From a virus: a stretch of DNA of 32,402 nt. Below the pieces are notes generated by a model. That model was not told the DNA's origin. It made no database searches and worked only from the letters and a program-made list of their open reading frames with translations. The stretch is from the IMG/VR virus record IMGVR_UViG_3300035698_000680, positions 1-32,402 of that record. One strand, 5' to 3'. Shown one piece after another: positions 12,587 to 20,579 of this stretch (position 1 is its first letter; every line of letters begins with the position of its first letter). The position numbers were made by a program, and so were the translations under genes.

Positions 12587-12853
12587 AGTGAGGGTATGAT
12601 CCTCGCGTATGGTGGGAGAGGAGGTCCCCCCGCTTGTAACTACTATAACGGCATCTGAGCGGAATACTGCATAGGCCATATGGCCCTATGACTAAACCGT
12701 ACCGATAGCGGTACTAATTAGCCATCTCCGTATTACCTCTGACTCATATAAGACGGAAGTGTATGAAACTAAGGGGCTGCCAGACCCCCTAACTTCATAC
12801 ACTCCCTCTGACACTCAGATGTCAACTAGGTAATATGGCCTAACGTAAAGAGA
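12587..12853. other. non-coding stretch with several palindromes
   Basis: No convincing gene. It holds GGCCATATGGCC (12674-12685) inside an imperfect CATAG/CTATG stem, GTACCG-ATAG-CGGTAC (12699-12714), a 46-bp hairpin (12758-12803), TGACAC...TGTCA (12809-12824) and a perfect TTGACA on the minus strand (12825-12820) without a good -10. A 20-codon plus-strand frame starting at 12595 looks like chance. The cluster of palindromes would suit a replication origin or a multi-site control region. Confidence 0.5.
12758..12803. other. 46-bp interrupted hairpin
   Basis: AGTGTATGAA (12758-12767) pairs perfectly with TTCATACACT (12794-12803). Inside, TA and GGGG pair with CCCC and TA around an 8-base loop (CTGCCAGA), with small mismatched bulges. 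No U-tract follows on either strand, so it is not a simple terminator; an origin structure or a small structured RNA is possible. Confidence 0.5.
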
Positions 12854-12899
12854 GCCCTAGAACCCAGGATCACGGAGGAGGGGATCCTGAGCCTAGGGC
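12847..12899 (-). terminator. probable terminator of the structural operon
   Basis: GCCCTAG (12854-12860) pairs with CTAGGGC (12893-12899), and inside it CAGGATC (12865-12871) pairs with GATCCTG (12883-12889). On the minus strand the stem comes 32 bp after the stop of the last tail gene and is followed by TCTCTTT. Location and tail fit an intrinsic terminator. Confidence 0.65.
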
Positions 12900-12931
12900 C
12901 CATACCAGGAAGCGTTAGCCTCCGGTAAATC

Positions 12932-13633
12932 TTATGTTAGTGATAGTACGCTCGTATCGTTCAGATCATACGACTCCGCGCTGATATCTGACGTAGATAG
13001 AAAAACAGCGGAAGGATGATAGATGTTAACGTTACCCGCCCCAGACAGACGCCGCGCCTGGATAGAGAATACCACGGAGTCCAGATCATCCCCCGTCCCT
13101 CCGGACCATCCATCATCATAGCCAGATAGAGAGTTAAGATTAAGCCGTACCTGGAGCGTACGGTCAGTCAGAGCCGGAAGCGCCAGAGAAGCGGAATCCT
13201 CAGTGGAGCTATGCGTGGCCCTCAGCCGAACCTCCCCAGTAGTGGCCGCGTCCACAGTAACAGCCATAGCTATTCTAAGGATAGGATGTCCGGTAGCTAT
13301 CATGGATAAAGCGTACTGAGTATCGAACGATCCAGACGAAACCGCCTCATAGTCTGAAACCTTCTGGACTCCGCCCAGGATAGGAAGAGGAAATAGAGGA
13401 CCCTCATTACCTACCATAAATACGATACGTCCAGCATCATTACGGACCACCAGACCGAAATCCTCTAATCCACTAGAAGGGTTAGTAAACTCCCCCGCCT
13501 GGACTCTGGTAACCGTACCATCATGAGCGGACGCCCTTTTAAGCGGATTATTCCGCTCCAGGAGAGAGATCCTAGTCTCCAGTCCCCTCATATACCGCGC
13601 TAAATCTGGCGGTAGTGCAACATCATCAGCCAT
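12932..13633 (-). CDS. minor tail / tail-tip protein (233 aa)
   Basis: Last gene of the structural operon, with AAGGAGG upstream. Residues 12-32 form a short trimeric-type coiled coil (MRGLETRISLLERNN). Residues 35-85 resemble a small beta domain (GLVVRNDAGRIVFMVGNEG), and the remainder is Ser/Thr/Asp-rich beta sandwich. An N-terminal coil followed by beta domains is typical of proteins at the tip of siphovirus tails that touch the cell surface. No enzymatic motif. The family is not certain; the position and layout give the call. Confidence 0.6.
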   Translation of the reverse strand: MADDVALPPDLARYMRGLETRISLLERNNPLKRASAHDGTVTRVQAGEFTNPSSGLEDFGLVVRNDAGRIVFMVGNEGPLFPLPILGGVQKVSDYEAVSSGSFDTQYALSMIATGHPILRIAMAVTVDAATTGEVRLRATHSSTEDSASLALPALTDRTLQVRLNLNSLSGYDDGWSGGTGDDLDSVVFSIQARRLSGAGNVNIYHPSAVFLSTSDISAESYDLNDTSVLSLT

Positions 13634-13643
13634 AAATTCCTCC

Positions 13644-14729
13644 TTATGTAACGTCAGCGAATAGCTGGAGACTAGTCAGAGTAAGCGTAACCGCTTCCCC
13701 GCTGGAGTCTGAGCTAACAGTCTTCTCCACAATACGGTAAGATCCAGAGTCATCCAGGTAACCGTAGTTAGCTCTAAGCCCTACGATATCCCCCACTTGA
13801 TACTCAGTATGAGCCGGAGGACCAGCCGGATCCACCTTAATCTTATACTGGATAGCAGAAGCGGAACCCCTAGAGAGAACCCTCCCGGCATGAGCCGCTA
13901 GAGTCTGCCAGTTAATGACATCAGAGAACGTCTCTACGCTCTGGAGTAAAGGTTCCGTAGCTAGAGCCGCTGGGTTAGTCCGCGTCTGATAGCGCTTATC
14001 AGGGCCCTCTCCCTCCCCCATAGCGTCCACCTCATTAACGCGCGCGGAGCCATCCCTAGAGAAGCTCAGAGACTCAGCGTTAGAAGCTATATCAAATACG
14101 TAGTTAGTCTGTTGACCCAGAGCCGGATAAGTAGTACGGAACTCCACCGTAGGGACCCCAGCGGAAGAGTAAGCCACGTCATAACGGAAATCAAACCCAT
14201 CCTCTACCGCCGCTAGTTGCTCGAGAGCCTCCCCGAACGGTTTACGATCCCAGGAGTTATAGAGACGTACCCGCGGTACTCCTGACACATTAGTGTCAGA
14301 AGTACCGATAATCCCCAGAGACCCATTAACCGCCTCCAGGAGCTCCATCAGGGACCGCGCGATAGCTAGCTGATCCTGACCGTTATAACTGTAACGCGCC
14401 CGCATGATCCGCCGGCGTACGTAGCTATGAAACCCAGCCGCGGAGACGGAAAGCATATTAGCCCCTACGTCCCCCGTAAGACCCCATACCAGCCCGCCCC
14501 ATATTAGTTTCTCCTCCCGCTCTACCCAGATGATAGACGTAACCGTATCCAGGTTAGCCGCGGAGATAGCCTCCAGAGCGTCCGGATCCTGGATACGTAG
14601 CGGCATACTGATATTAGCTGAGCCCTCATTATTAAGCGTCTCAGTAACCGCCACTGAGGTAATGGGAAGCTCCCCCAGGAATACCGTAGGATCCGTAACA
14701 TCAGAAACCAGAACTCTATACTTAGCCAT
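13644..14729 (-). CDS. Gp37-like minor tail protein (ReqiPepy6 type)
   Basis: A 361-residue protein with the plan of the siphovirus Gp37-like family: an N-terminal beta domain (ITSVAVTETLNNEGSANISM), IIWVEREEKLIWGGLVWG, a helical mid-section with ARSLMELLEAVNG, and a C-terminal beta part ending LTLTSLQLF. In actinophages this protein lies after the distal tail protein and belongs to the baseplate hub. Strong AGGAGGAGG ribosome site at 8 nt. Its place after the two fibre genes rather than right after the distal tail protein is a little unusual. No peptidase or lysozyme motif seen. Confidence 0.75.
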   Translation of the reverse strand: MAKYRVLVSDVTDPTVFLGELPITSVAVTETLNNEGSANISMPLRIQDPDALEAISAANLDTVTSIIWVEREEKLIWGGLVWGLTGDVGANMLSVSAAGFHSYVRRRIMRARYSYNGQDQLAIARSLMELLEAVNGSLGIIGTSDTNVSGVPRVRLYNSWDRKPFGEALEQLAAVEDGFDFRYDVAYSSAGVPTVEFRTTYPALGQQTNYVFDIASNAESLSFSRDGSARVNEVDAMGEGEGPDKRYQTRTNPAALATEPLLQSVETFSDVINWQTLAAHAGRVLSRGSASAIQYKIKVDPAGPPAHTEYQVGDIVGLRANYGYLDDSGSYRIVEKTVSSDSSGEAVTLTLTSLQLFADVT

Positions 14730-14747
14730 GCTCTCCTCCTCCTAAAC

Positions 14748-15665
14748 TCAACCCGCCAGATAGGTTAACGATATATCAATACGATCCCCAGTAGCCCACG
14801 TAAAGGGAACTGTGGAAGTGATATTCCCCCGTACCAGAGCCGTAGACGCCGCGTTAGCGTAGTTAATAGAAACCTTAGTAGCTAGCGAAGAAGGAGTAAC
14901 CATAGCCGCGTAATACGTAGTAGCGGAGAGATCGTAAAGTCTCCCGTTACCGTATACAGCGGTATTGGAAACCGCCGTAACCGGAAGATCCAGGTTAAAG
15001 CTAGAGGCTACGCTAGAAGTAGACCCCAGCGTAAAGGAAGCCTGAGCCGTAACTAGGTCCCCCACCTTCTGATAGAAGCTATCGCTCCACGTACCGTTAC
15101 CCTCAGTTATCCCAGCGTCAAAGGAAGGAGACCAGGCTATATCAGGAGTACCCGCTAGCCATCTAGACATCCCCTGAGTAACGCGGACATCCGCAATATA
15201 AGAATCTATGACAGTAGTAGCTAGAGCCGGAAGCGTAACCGTAGCCAGACTAATAGAGTTAGCTGGAGCCGTAGGAGTAACTGGACTAGCCGCAGCCGTA
15301 CCCGCCGTAACCACTAAACTCCAGGCATCCGTAGCGCCGCTATAAGCCGCGTCCTTTACCACCGCTGAAACTAGATCAATCCTAGGATGAGTACTATGAG
15401 CCGCCGTAACTACTACGTTAGCCACCAGCCTATTCTCAACATGATAGATCCCCTGATACGTGGCCTCAGTACCGCGAATAAACGCGCGACCCCCAGCGAT
15501 ATCCACGGACATATTAGCGCCTCCAGACGCCCGCTGAGTCACCGCCATATTAGAGGAGTGAATAACGCCGGCCGCTCCGCCAATAAGGCTATCGAGCATC
15601 CTACGGAGTCCTTCAGCTGGATGAGTAGCCCCCTGGATCCACGTAGCTGGATTCTGAATAGTCAT
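14748..15665 (-). CDS. tail fibre / receptor-binding protein, paralogue B (305 aa)
   Basis: The first 150 or so residues match the next gene upstream (shared WIQGATHPAEGLRRML-like start, RAFI.GTE.TYQG.YHVENRL, KV(E/K)DAAYSGAT), probably the tail-attachment module. The C-terminal 130 residues are a Ser/Thr/Val-rich beta domain without the glycine-rich repeat of the paralogue (for example TFTLGSTSSV-like strands and a closing DRIDISLTYLAG). This suggests two fibres with one docking domain and different host-binding tips. AGGGAGGGG ribosome site. Assignment rests on the layout and position. Confidence 0.65.
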   Translation of the reverse strand: MTIQNPATWIQGATHPAEGLRRMLDSLIGGAAGVIHSSNMAVTQRASGGANMSVDIAGGRAFIRGTEATYQGIYHVENRLVANVVVTAAHSTHPRIDLVSAVVKDAAYSGATDAWSLVVTAGTAAASPVTPTAPANSISLATVTLPALATTVIDSYIADVRVTQGMSRWLAGTPDIAWSPSFDAGITEGNGTWSDSFYQKVGDLVTAQASFTLGSTSSVASSFNLDLPVTAVSNTAVYGNGRLYDLSATTYYAAMVTPSSLATKVSINYANAASTALVRGNITSTVPFTWATGDRIDISLTYLAG

Positions 15666-15677
15666 AACGCCCCTCCC

Positions 15678-16832
15678 TTATCCGAAGATTTCTATAATAA
15701 CGATACCGTCCGCGCCCGCTCCACCATTGAGAGCAGACCCACTAGCCCCCTGAGCGATACCAGACCCGCCACCGCCAGGAGCGTTACCCGCATGCGCGCC
15801 CTCAGTAGAACGCGGATTATCCGTAGAGCCCGCGAAGTAAGACGCTCCCCCCTGACCCCCCATTAACTGATTAGCTGAGGAGAGCCCCAGAGAAATCCCA
15901 CAACCGCCTCCAGAACCATTAGCCGTAATGTCCCCAGTATTAGAGGTACCCCCAGAGCCAGAAAGCGAACTAGAAGCGTAAGTCGCCGCCGAGCCGAACC
16001 CGCCACCAGAACCTCCACCAGCTACCACTATCGTAGATCCGAACTGAGAAGCGCCACCAGAAGCTCCACCAGACGCTCCGACACCACCAGCCCCGCCACC
16101 GCCCACGGTAACCGCTACCGAAGAAGCCAGATCCTCTACCAGAATTACAGACTCAGCGTAACCGCCACCACCGCCACCGCCTGAATTATTGAATTGACCG
16201 CCCGCCGTAGCACCAATACCTGCGCCTCCCGCGCCTCCGCCCACCATACGAACGCGGATAAACTTAGCCCAGGGATACGTAGCCTTAACGAACGCCGCTC
16301 CCGCTCCGCCGCTAGACTGAATAACGCTAGCGTAATGAGGGTTATACTGAGTCCGGTTATCAGCTATGTTAGCGTCCACGATCGTAGTAACCGCAGCCCC
16401 CACCGTAACAGTAGCCAGGAGAAGAGAGTTATCAGGCTGAGTAGGAGCCGCTGGAGTAGGATCCGGAACGCCCGTAACTACCGCCAGACTCCAGGCATTA
16501 GTAGCGCCAGAGTAAGCCGCATCCTCCACCTTAGCCACGATCAGATCAATGCGTCCGTCCGTAGGGTCACTAGCGGAGATGCCTACGTTTGTCGGTAGCC
16601 TATTCTCAACATGATAGACCCCCTGATAAGTACCCTCAGTACCCAGGATAAACGCCCTACCAGCCGCTACGTCCACGCTCATATTAGCGCCAGACGCCCG
16701 CTCAGCTACCAGGAGATCCCCAGTAGCATAGAAGCCCTCAGCCCCATCAGTCATAGTATGGAGCATCCTACGGAGTCCTTCCGCTGGATGAGTAGCCCCC
16801 TGGATAAAGCTAGCTGGATTATTCTCAGTCAT
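15678..16832 (-). CDS. tail fibre with glycine-rich adhesin-like tip, paralogue A (384 aa)
   Basis: Residues 1-160 form the attachment module shared with paralogue B. From about residue 190 to the end the protein is extremely glycine-rich (RMVGGGAGGAGIG, NNSGGGGGGGYAE, VTVGGGGAGGVGASGG, and more), ending GGAGADGIVIIEIFG. Phage tips of this kind, such as the T4-like Gp38 adhesin of S16, pack as polyglycine II helices with variable loops that contact the receptor. AAGGAGG ribosome site. The closing IVIIEI strand is common to glycine-rich tail proteins. Inference: the main receptor-binding subunit. Confidence 0.7.
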   Translation of the reverse strand: MTENNPASFIQGATHPAEGLRRMLHTMTDGAEGFYATGDLLVAERASGANMSVDVAAGRAFILGTEGTYQGVYHVENRLPTNVGISASDPTDGRIDLIVAKVEDAAYSGATNAWSLAVVTGVPDPTPAAPTQPDNSLLLATVTVGAAVTTIVDANIADNRTQYNPHYASVIQSSGGAGAAFVKATYPWAKFIRVRMVGGGAGGAGIGATAGGQFNNSGGGGGGGYAESVILVEDLASSVAVTVGGGGAGGVGASGGASGGASQFGSTIVVAGGGSGGGFGSAATYASSSLSGSGGTSNTGDITANGSGGGCGISLGLSSANQLMGGQGGASYFAGSTDNPRSTEGAHAGNAPGGGGSGIAQGASGSALNGGAGADGIVIIEIFG

Positions 16833-16841
16833 AAATCCTCC

Positions 16842-17729
16842 TTAAGCCCACGTATCAGGCCAGGTAGCCGTTAGCGTCGCGCCAGTATCAGTAGGAGCCC
16901 GAAACTCCAGAGTATTAGAACCCTTAGCCAGATCAAACCAGCTAGAGGTAGTATCTAGAGCGAAATATCTAGACGCCCCAGTACCAGACGCCGCGGAGCC
17001 ATCCAGGGTAACCGTACGTAAATCCGTATCTAGCTCCACGTAGGAGCCGTCCGCTATCGTCAGGTTAAGCTTAAGCTTCTTACCCACCGTAGTATTCTCC
17101 ACCTCCGGATCAATACAGGGACCATCTATACGTAATACTACCGGAGCCGGATAGCTCCCGTCATTAACCACTACTAGTTGACCGCCAGTATCCGTAGCTC
17201 CGAACGTAAGCGGAAACGTAAGATTGAACGTCATACCACCAGAGTTAGAAGTAAGATCCACATTACCAGTATTCGTAGCCAGGGAGCGGATCCGTCCGTC
17301 CGTACAATGTAGCTGAATATCAATCTCAGCCAGACCGTTAAGGAACTGGAGATCCATAGGCATATCCCTTTTACGGACCCTACAGTTAACGTAAGACTTG
17401 ATACCCCCAGCTAATCCAGGCATCTGAAAAACCATCTGGACCTCATCCTCAGAAGGAGAGAAAGCCTCCTCCAGAGCGTGGACTAGCGTAGTCATAGTGG
17501 ACGGAGTTGACTCCGCTATGTCAATAGCCATAGAGAACGTCTTATCCCCTACGAAGTCATCCCCAGCCCGCGAACCCTGGCGGAAGAGGAAAGGCTTATC
17601 CTGAGACCTGACCGTAGGAGCCGCGGACAGACCCTTAATGAGTCTGAGATCGTAAGACGTACCGTCTCCAATAACTAGCCCGTTCCGCTCTACCATCCAG
17701 TCCGTAGTAACTAAGTCACCTATAGCCAT
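16842..17729 (-). CDS. distal tail protein (Dit-like)
   Basis: A 295-residue protein directly after the tape measure, the classic place of the distal tail protein, whose start overlaps the tape measure stop (TAATG). The N-terminal part (RNGLVIGDGTSYDLRLIKGLS) and the DDFVGDKTFSMAIDIA stretch resemble the Dit/siphovirus tail component family that forms a hexameric ring at the tail end. The C-terminal half is a beta sandwich with carbohydrate-binding-like strands (APVVLRIDGPCIDPEVEN). One cysteine pair is not obviously conserved. The role is well supported by context. Confidence 0.75.
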   Translation of the reverse strand: MAIGDLVTTDWMVERNGLVIGDGTSYDLRLIKGLSAAPTVRSQDKPFLFRQGSRAGDDFVGDKTFSMAIDIAESTPSTMTTLVHALEEAFSPSEDEVQMVFQMPGLAGGIKSYVNCRVRKRDMPMDLQFLNGLAEIDIQLHCTDGRIRSLATNTGNVDLTSNSGGMTFNLTFPLTFGATDTGGQLVVVNDGSYPAPVVLRIDGPCIDPEVENTTVGKKLKLNLTIADGSYVELDTDLRTVTLDGSAASGTGASRYFALDTTSSWFDLAKGSNTLEFRAPTDTGATLTATWPDTWA

Positions 17730-19480
17730 TATCCAGCCCTCCTAAGATCCCAGAGAACCGCCGCTCCGATGCCCTCAGCCGTAGCCTCAGACCCGTAAAC
17801 GTTAACGGTAACTCCTTCTCCGATACCCGCCCCGCCAGACTCCCGCCTAGACGTGACACGTCCACTATTCATACCTAGATTAAGAACCTCAGGACCATCC
17901 TCCCCCACGATAAAGCGCCCACTAGCTGAGCCGCCATGCCTGAGATGAGAGATATCCCTAGGGTTAATCTCCACAGTACCCACTCCAGGGATATGAGTAT
18001 TAAAGCTAATTTCCAGGGCCCGGTTAATACGGTCGATAACCTGAGTATTAACTACGCCCTTAATAGCGCGCATAATGTCCCCAGCGATATCTCCCGCTAT
18101 ACCGATACCAGAAGAGAGCCCCGCTTTCATACCGTCCAGAATAGCCGTACCCATAGCCTTAGCAGCGTTCAGGATCCTAGATGGAGCTTTCTTAATCTCA
18201 TCTATCAGAAGATCCAGACCCAGAGCCATAGCAGTTTGGAGAGTACCCTTAATGTTCTCCATAACTCCGCCCAGGGTACGCTTAATCCCTTCCCAGACCT
18301 TCGCCCAGTCTCCCCGGAAGATGGCGCTAAACGTATCCCAGATACCCATAATGATCTCAAAGGTTCCCATAAAGTTCCTAACGATGCCGTCCAGTACTGG
18401 CTTAATGACATCCCACATAACCTGAGCGCCCAGAGAGACATCCGCGAAGAAGTCAGGAGCCCTCTCAGCTAGCCACTCAATACCCGTAGCTAGCCCTTCC
18501 ACCGCTACCATCAGTCCCTCCATTACAGGGACCAGAGCTATCATGATCTGATTCTTAATGATCGTAAACCGCTCTCCCAGACTTCTCATCTGAGTAGCGT
18601 ACTCCGCCGTAGCGCCCTCATTATCCGTAAGGGAAGCGCGGAGATCATCTAGAGGACCAGTTCCCCGACTCATAACCCCCATAAACTCACCAGCGGAAGA
18701 ACCCATAGCCAGATAGGCCGTATTAGCCTCCTCCTGAGTAACTACGCCATCAGCCATAGACTCATTAAGGGAATCCCATTCTGCTTTCATCTGCTCAGGA
18801 GTGAGATTAGCCATACCAGACTTAAGAGCCTTAATAGCCTTAGCCGCGTTAATACCGTTATCCTCCATATGAGCCACCAGAGTAGTAGCTTCTGAGAGGG
18901 AGAGCCCCATACCCTGGAGCGTCTGACCTGACTCAGAAACCGTCTTATCCAGGAGACCAATATCCACGCCCGTAGCCTGAGAGACGGTAGCTAGATCATC
19001 TAAGTGATCTGTAAGACCCTCAGCGTCTAGCCCCCAGCTATTCATAGTTTCGCCTACCGCTTGCTCAGTAATAGTACCGAACCCCAGCCGGTTAAGATCG
19101 AAGAACTGGACCGTTAACTCTTCTAGATCGTCCCCCAGGAAACTCGTAGCCGTAGAGATATTACCGGAAGAAGCCGCTACCTTATCAAACGCTTCAGGGA
19201 GCCTAGCCATAGCCTCCTGAGCGGAATCCCAGGACACCGCCAGAGCGTCCCCGCTCAGCCCAGTAGAAACCTGAAACTCCCGCATATTCTGATCCATGTC
19301 AATAGACGCCACCGTAAGCGCGCCCAGAGCCGCCACTCCCACCAGAGCCGCGCCTCCAGCTACCGCCATACCCGCTCCAGTAGAAGCTCCGAACCCAGCT
19401 ATAGACGCCTTAGCCTGACCCACCGCGGAGAGAAGACCCTTAGCGGAACCTATGATATCTACCGAAATAGCGTTAGCCAT
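17729..19480 (-). CDS. tail tape measure protein (583 aa)
   Basis: Long protein located after the frameshifted chaperone genes. Residues 30-60 are hydrophobic Ala/Gly-rich (AGMAVAGGAALVGVAALGAL). The mid-part is helical with TP901-type motifs (LGFGTITEQAVGETMNSWGL; KAIKALKSGMANLTPEQMKA). A membrane-like helix region follows at about 310-340, and the C-terminus has RHGGSASGRFIVGEDGPEVL, common in tape measures. Using roughly 0.15 nm per residue, it would set a tail of about 90 nm, short for a siphovirus. No lytic domain seen. It may insert into the host membrane during DNA entry. Confidence 0.88.
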   Translation of the reverse strand: MANAISVDIIGSAKGLLSAVGQAKASIAGFGASTGAGMAVAGGAALVGVAALGALTVASIDMDQNMREFQVSTGLSGDALAVSWDSAQEAMARLPEAFDKVAASSGNISTATSFLGDDLEELTVQFFDLNRLGFGTITEQAVGETMNSWGLDAEGLTDHLDDLATVSQATGVDIGLLDKTVSESGQTLQGMGLSLSEATTLVAHMEDNGINAAKAIKALKSGMANLTPEQMKAEWDSLNESMADGVVTQEEANTAYLAMGSSAGEFMGVMSRGTGPLDDLRASLTDNEGATAEYATQMRSLGERFTIIKNQIMIALVPVMEGLMVAVEGLATGIEWLAERAPDFFADVSLGAQVMWDVIKPVLDGIVRNFMGTFEIIMGIWDTFSAIFRGDWAKVWEGIKRTLGGVMENIKGTLQTAMALGLDLLIDEIKKAPSRILNAAKAMGTAILDGMKAGLSSGIGIAGDIAGDIMRAIKGVVNTQVIDRINRALEISFNTHIPGVGTVEINPRDISHLRHGGSASGRFIVGEDGPEVLNLGMNSGRVTSRRESGGAGIGEGVTVNVYGSEATAEGIGAAVLWDLRRAG

Positions 19481-19491
19481 TACTCACTCCT

Positions 19492-19991
19492 TTATTTCAA
19501 TCGGTCGCGCATACTAGCTGCCTTAGCTCTATCCGCTACGTACTCAGTCATAGCCGCCACTTCCCAGAGACTCAGAGACGTAACCTCAGTCCAGGTAAGC
19601 CCTAGCTGATCCATAAGCTGGAGACGTAGGACCACTCTGGATCCCCGCCTCCGCTCTAGTTTCCCTTTACGGCCGCCGCCTTTTTACCAGGAGTCCCAAC
19701 GTTACCATCCGAACCGTGGAGCTTAATCCCGCCTAGCGGAATACGCTTAACGGACTCAATCGTAGCCGTAGGATCCGTACGTAGCCGCGTGATAAATCCC
19801 ATAGCCAGAATAAACTTAACCTTAGGAAGCTCAGTAATCTCAGTCTCCGTAGTGGGAATCATCCCCACGATCTCCTCAAAGATATCTAGTTCCCCGTAGT
19901 CCAGCGTATTAAACGGTACTCCGTGGATCTGGACCTCTACGTTAGGCTCTACCTCTTCTACCTTAGTTTCCTTCTCAACCGTCATAACCAT
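19492..19991 (-). CDS. tail assembly chaperone G-T fusion made by -1 frameshift (166 aa)
   Basis: The ribosome reads the short chaperone frame from 19991, slips back one base on G-GGA-AAC (19665-19659), passes the TAG at 19658-19656 and continues 55 codons in the -1 frame to TAA at 19494-19492. The added part (LERRRGSRVVLRLQLMDQLG, then LSLWEVAAMTEYVADRAKAA) has no ATG in good context at its start and fills the otherwise empty gap before the tape measure. In lambda-like phages the G-T form binds the tape measure while the tail tube polymerises. The geometry matches that conserved system. Confidence 0.85.
19656..19991 (-). CDS. tail assembly chaperone, short (G-like) product (111 aa)
   Basis: Unshifted product ending at TAG 19656. 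It begins acidic (KETKVEEVEPNVEVQIHG), has a helical core (LDIFEEIVGMIPTTE; KFILAMGFITRLRTD) and a basic C-terminus GKKAAAVKGN that holds the slip site. A second ATG at 19985 could be the true start, since GGAGGAGG lies 8 nt before it; spacing to the first ATG is tight. It should be made in excess over the fusion and coat the tape measure before assembly. Confidence 0.8.
   Translation of the reverse strand: MVMTVEKETKVEEVEPNVEVQIHGVPFNTLDYGELDIFEEIVGMIPTTETEITELPKVKFILAMGFITRLRTDPTATIESVKRIPLGGIKLHGSDGNVGTPGKKAAAVKGN
19659..19665 (-). promoter_or_regulatory. -1 frameshift slippery heptamer GGGAAAC
   Basis: On the minus strand the zero-frame codons are AAG GGA AAC TAG, so the heptamer has the classic X XXY YYZ frame. 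Both tRNAs can re-pair after a -1 slip (GGG, AAA). The stop codon follows immediately, which can act as a pause. No strong downstream hairpin was recognised. Confidence 0.85.
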
Positions 19992-20018
19992 AACCTCCTC
20001 CGGACGCTGAGCGCCCTA

Positions 20019-20405
20019 TTATAATCCGATCTCATCTATAAGCTCATCCATAGCCTCATCATAAACCTTAACCATCTCCTCATACTTAGCCGTTAGAGCG
20101 TTAGCTATGACTGGATGGCCAGGCATAGACCCTCCCTGAGAGCGACTAGCATGCCCCCAGTTATAAGCTCCAGCGTAAGGAATAGATTTCTTACCCATCT
20201 TTACGGAAGCTCCAGTAGGAGTACCCGCCGCCTTAGTGCTCTTCTGAAGAGCGCCAGAGAATACCGCCACGTTAGGCCGCGCCTCATCAGCGATAACGGT
20301 CGCCGCCTTAAGGCTAACCTTCTTAAGTCTCTTCGGAAGCTCCTTATCCAGTTGCTTAAGTTCCTTATTAAAGTCCCTTAAACCGTGGACGATTAGCTTA
20401 GGCAT
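20019..20405 (-). CDS. HK97 gp10-like tail/neck completion protein (128 aa)
   Basis: A basic N-terminus (LRDFNKELKQLDKELPKRLK), then KAATVIADEARPNV and SGALQKSTKAA, and a C-terminal PGHPVIANALTAKYEEMVKVYDEAMDEL follow the HK97-gp10/putative tail-component pattern. These proteins join the neck to the tail tube. Such a gene usually precedes the major tail protein; here it comes after it, between the small structural protein and the chaperone. TGGAGG ribosome site at about 5 nt. A 173-bp gap upstream holds a stem-loop, which may set its expression lower than that of the tail tube. Confidence 0.7.
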   Translation of the reverse strand: MPKLIVHGLRDFNKELKQLDKELPKRLKKVSLKAATVIADEARPNVAVFSGALQKSTKAAGTPTGASVKMGKKSIPYAGAYNWGHASRSQGGSMPGHPVIANALTAKYEEMVKVYDEAMDELIDEIGL

Positions 20406-20500
20406 GGCGCCTCCAATTCCCTAGCAGATAAGTCACCAGTGTAACTAGTGACGGATGTCGCTTAGCTATAACCCAGTCCAGGGACCGTATTAGAGCGCTA

Positions 20501-20568
20501 AACTATCCCGCGGAGGGAGGGAACCCGAACGTACAATCGTCCTAGATCCCCTCCCAGCGGAGATAGTT
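20501..20568 (-). terminator. long stem-loop between the tail gene block and the gp10-like gene
   Basis: AACTATC, CCGC and GGGAGGG (20501-20521) pair in order with CCCTCCC, GCGG and GATAGTT (20549-20568), with small bulges and a 27-base loop. On the minus strand it begins 12 bp after the stop at 20580. There is no real U-tract, so I read it as an attenuator or 3' end stabiliser that lowers downstream expression. Confidence 0.5.
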
Positions 20569-20579
20569 ACCCCCGTCCC

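Noticed and set aside
12595-12657. 20-codon plus-strand peptide in the control region
   Set aside because: Weak ribosome site, no downstream plus-strand gene, length expected by chance.
15387-15866. 159-codon plus-strand frame across the two fibre genes
   Set aside because: Antisense shadow; repeated because the two fibre genes share their 5' halves.
14748-16832. Diversity-generating retroelement acting on the paired fibre genes
   Set aside because: No reverse transcriptase or adenine-biased template repeat is present; the similarity is a plain domain duplication.
17936-18472. 178-codon plus-strand open frame inside the tape measure gene
   Set aside because: Antisense to a clearly coding gene, no ribosome site, composition reflects the skewed codon use of the real strand, and the product has no recognisable pattern.
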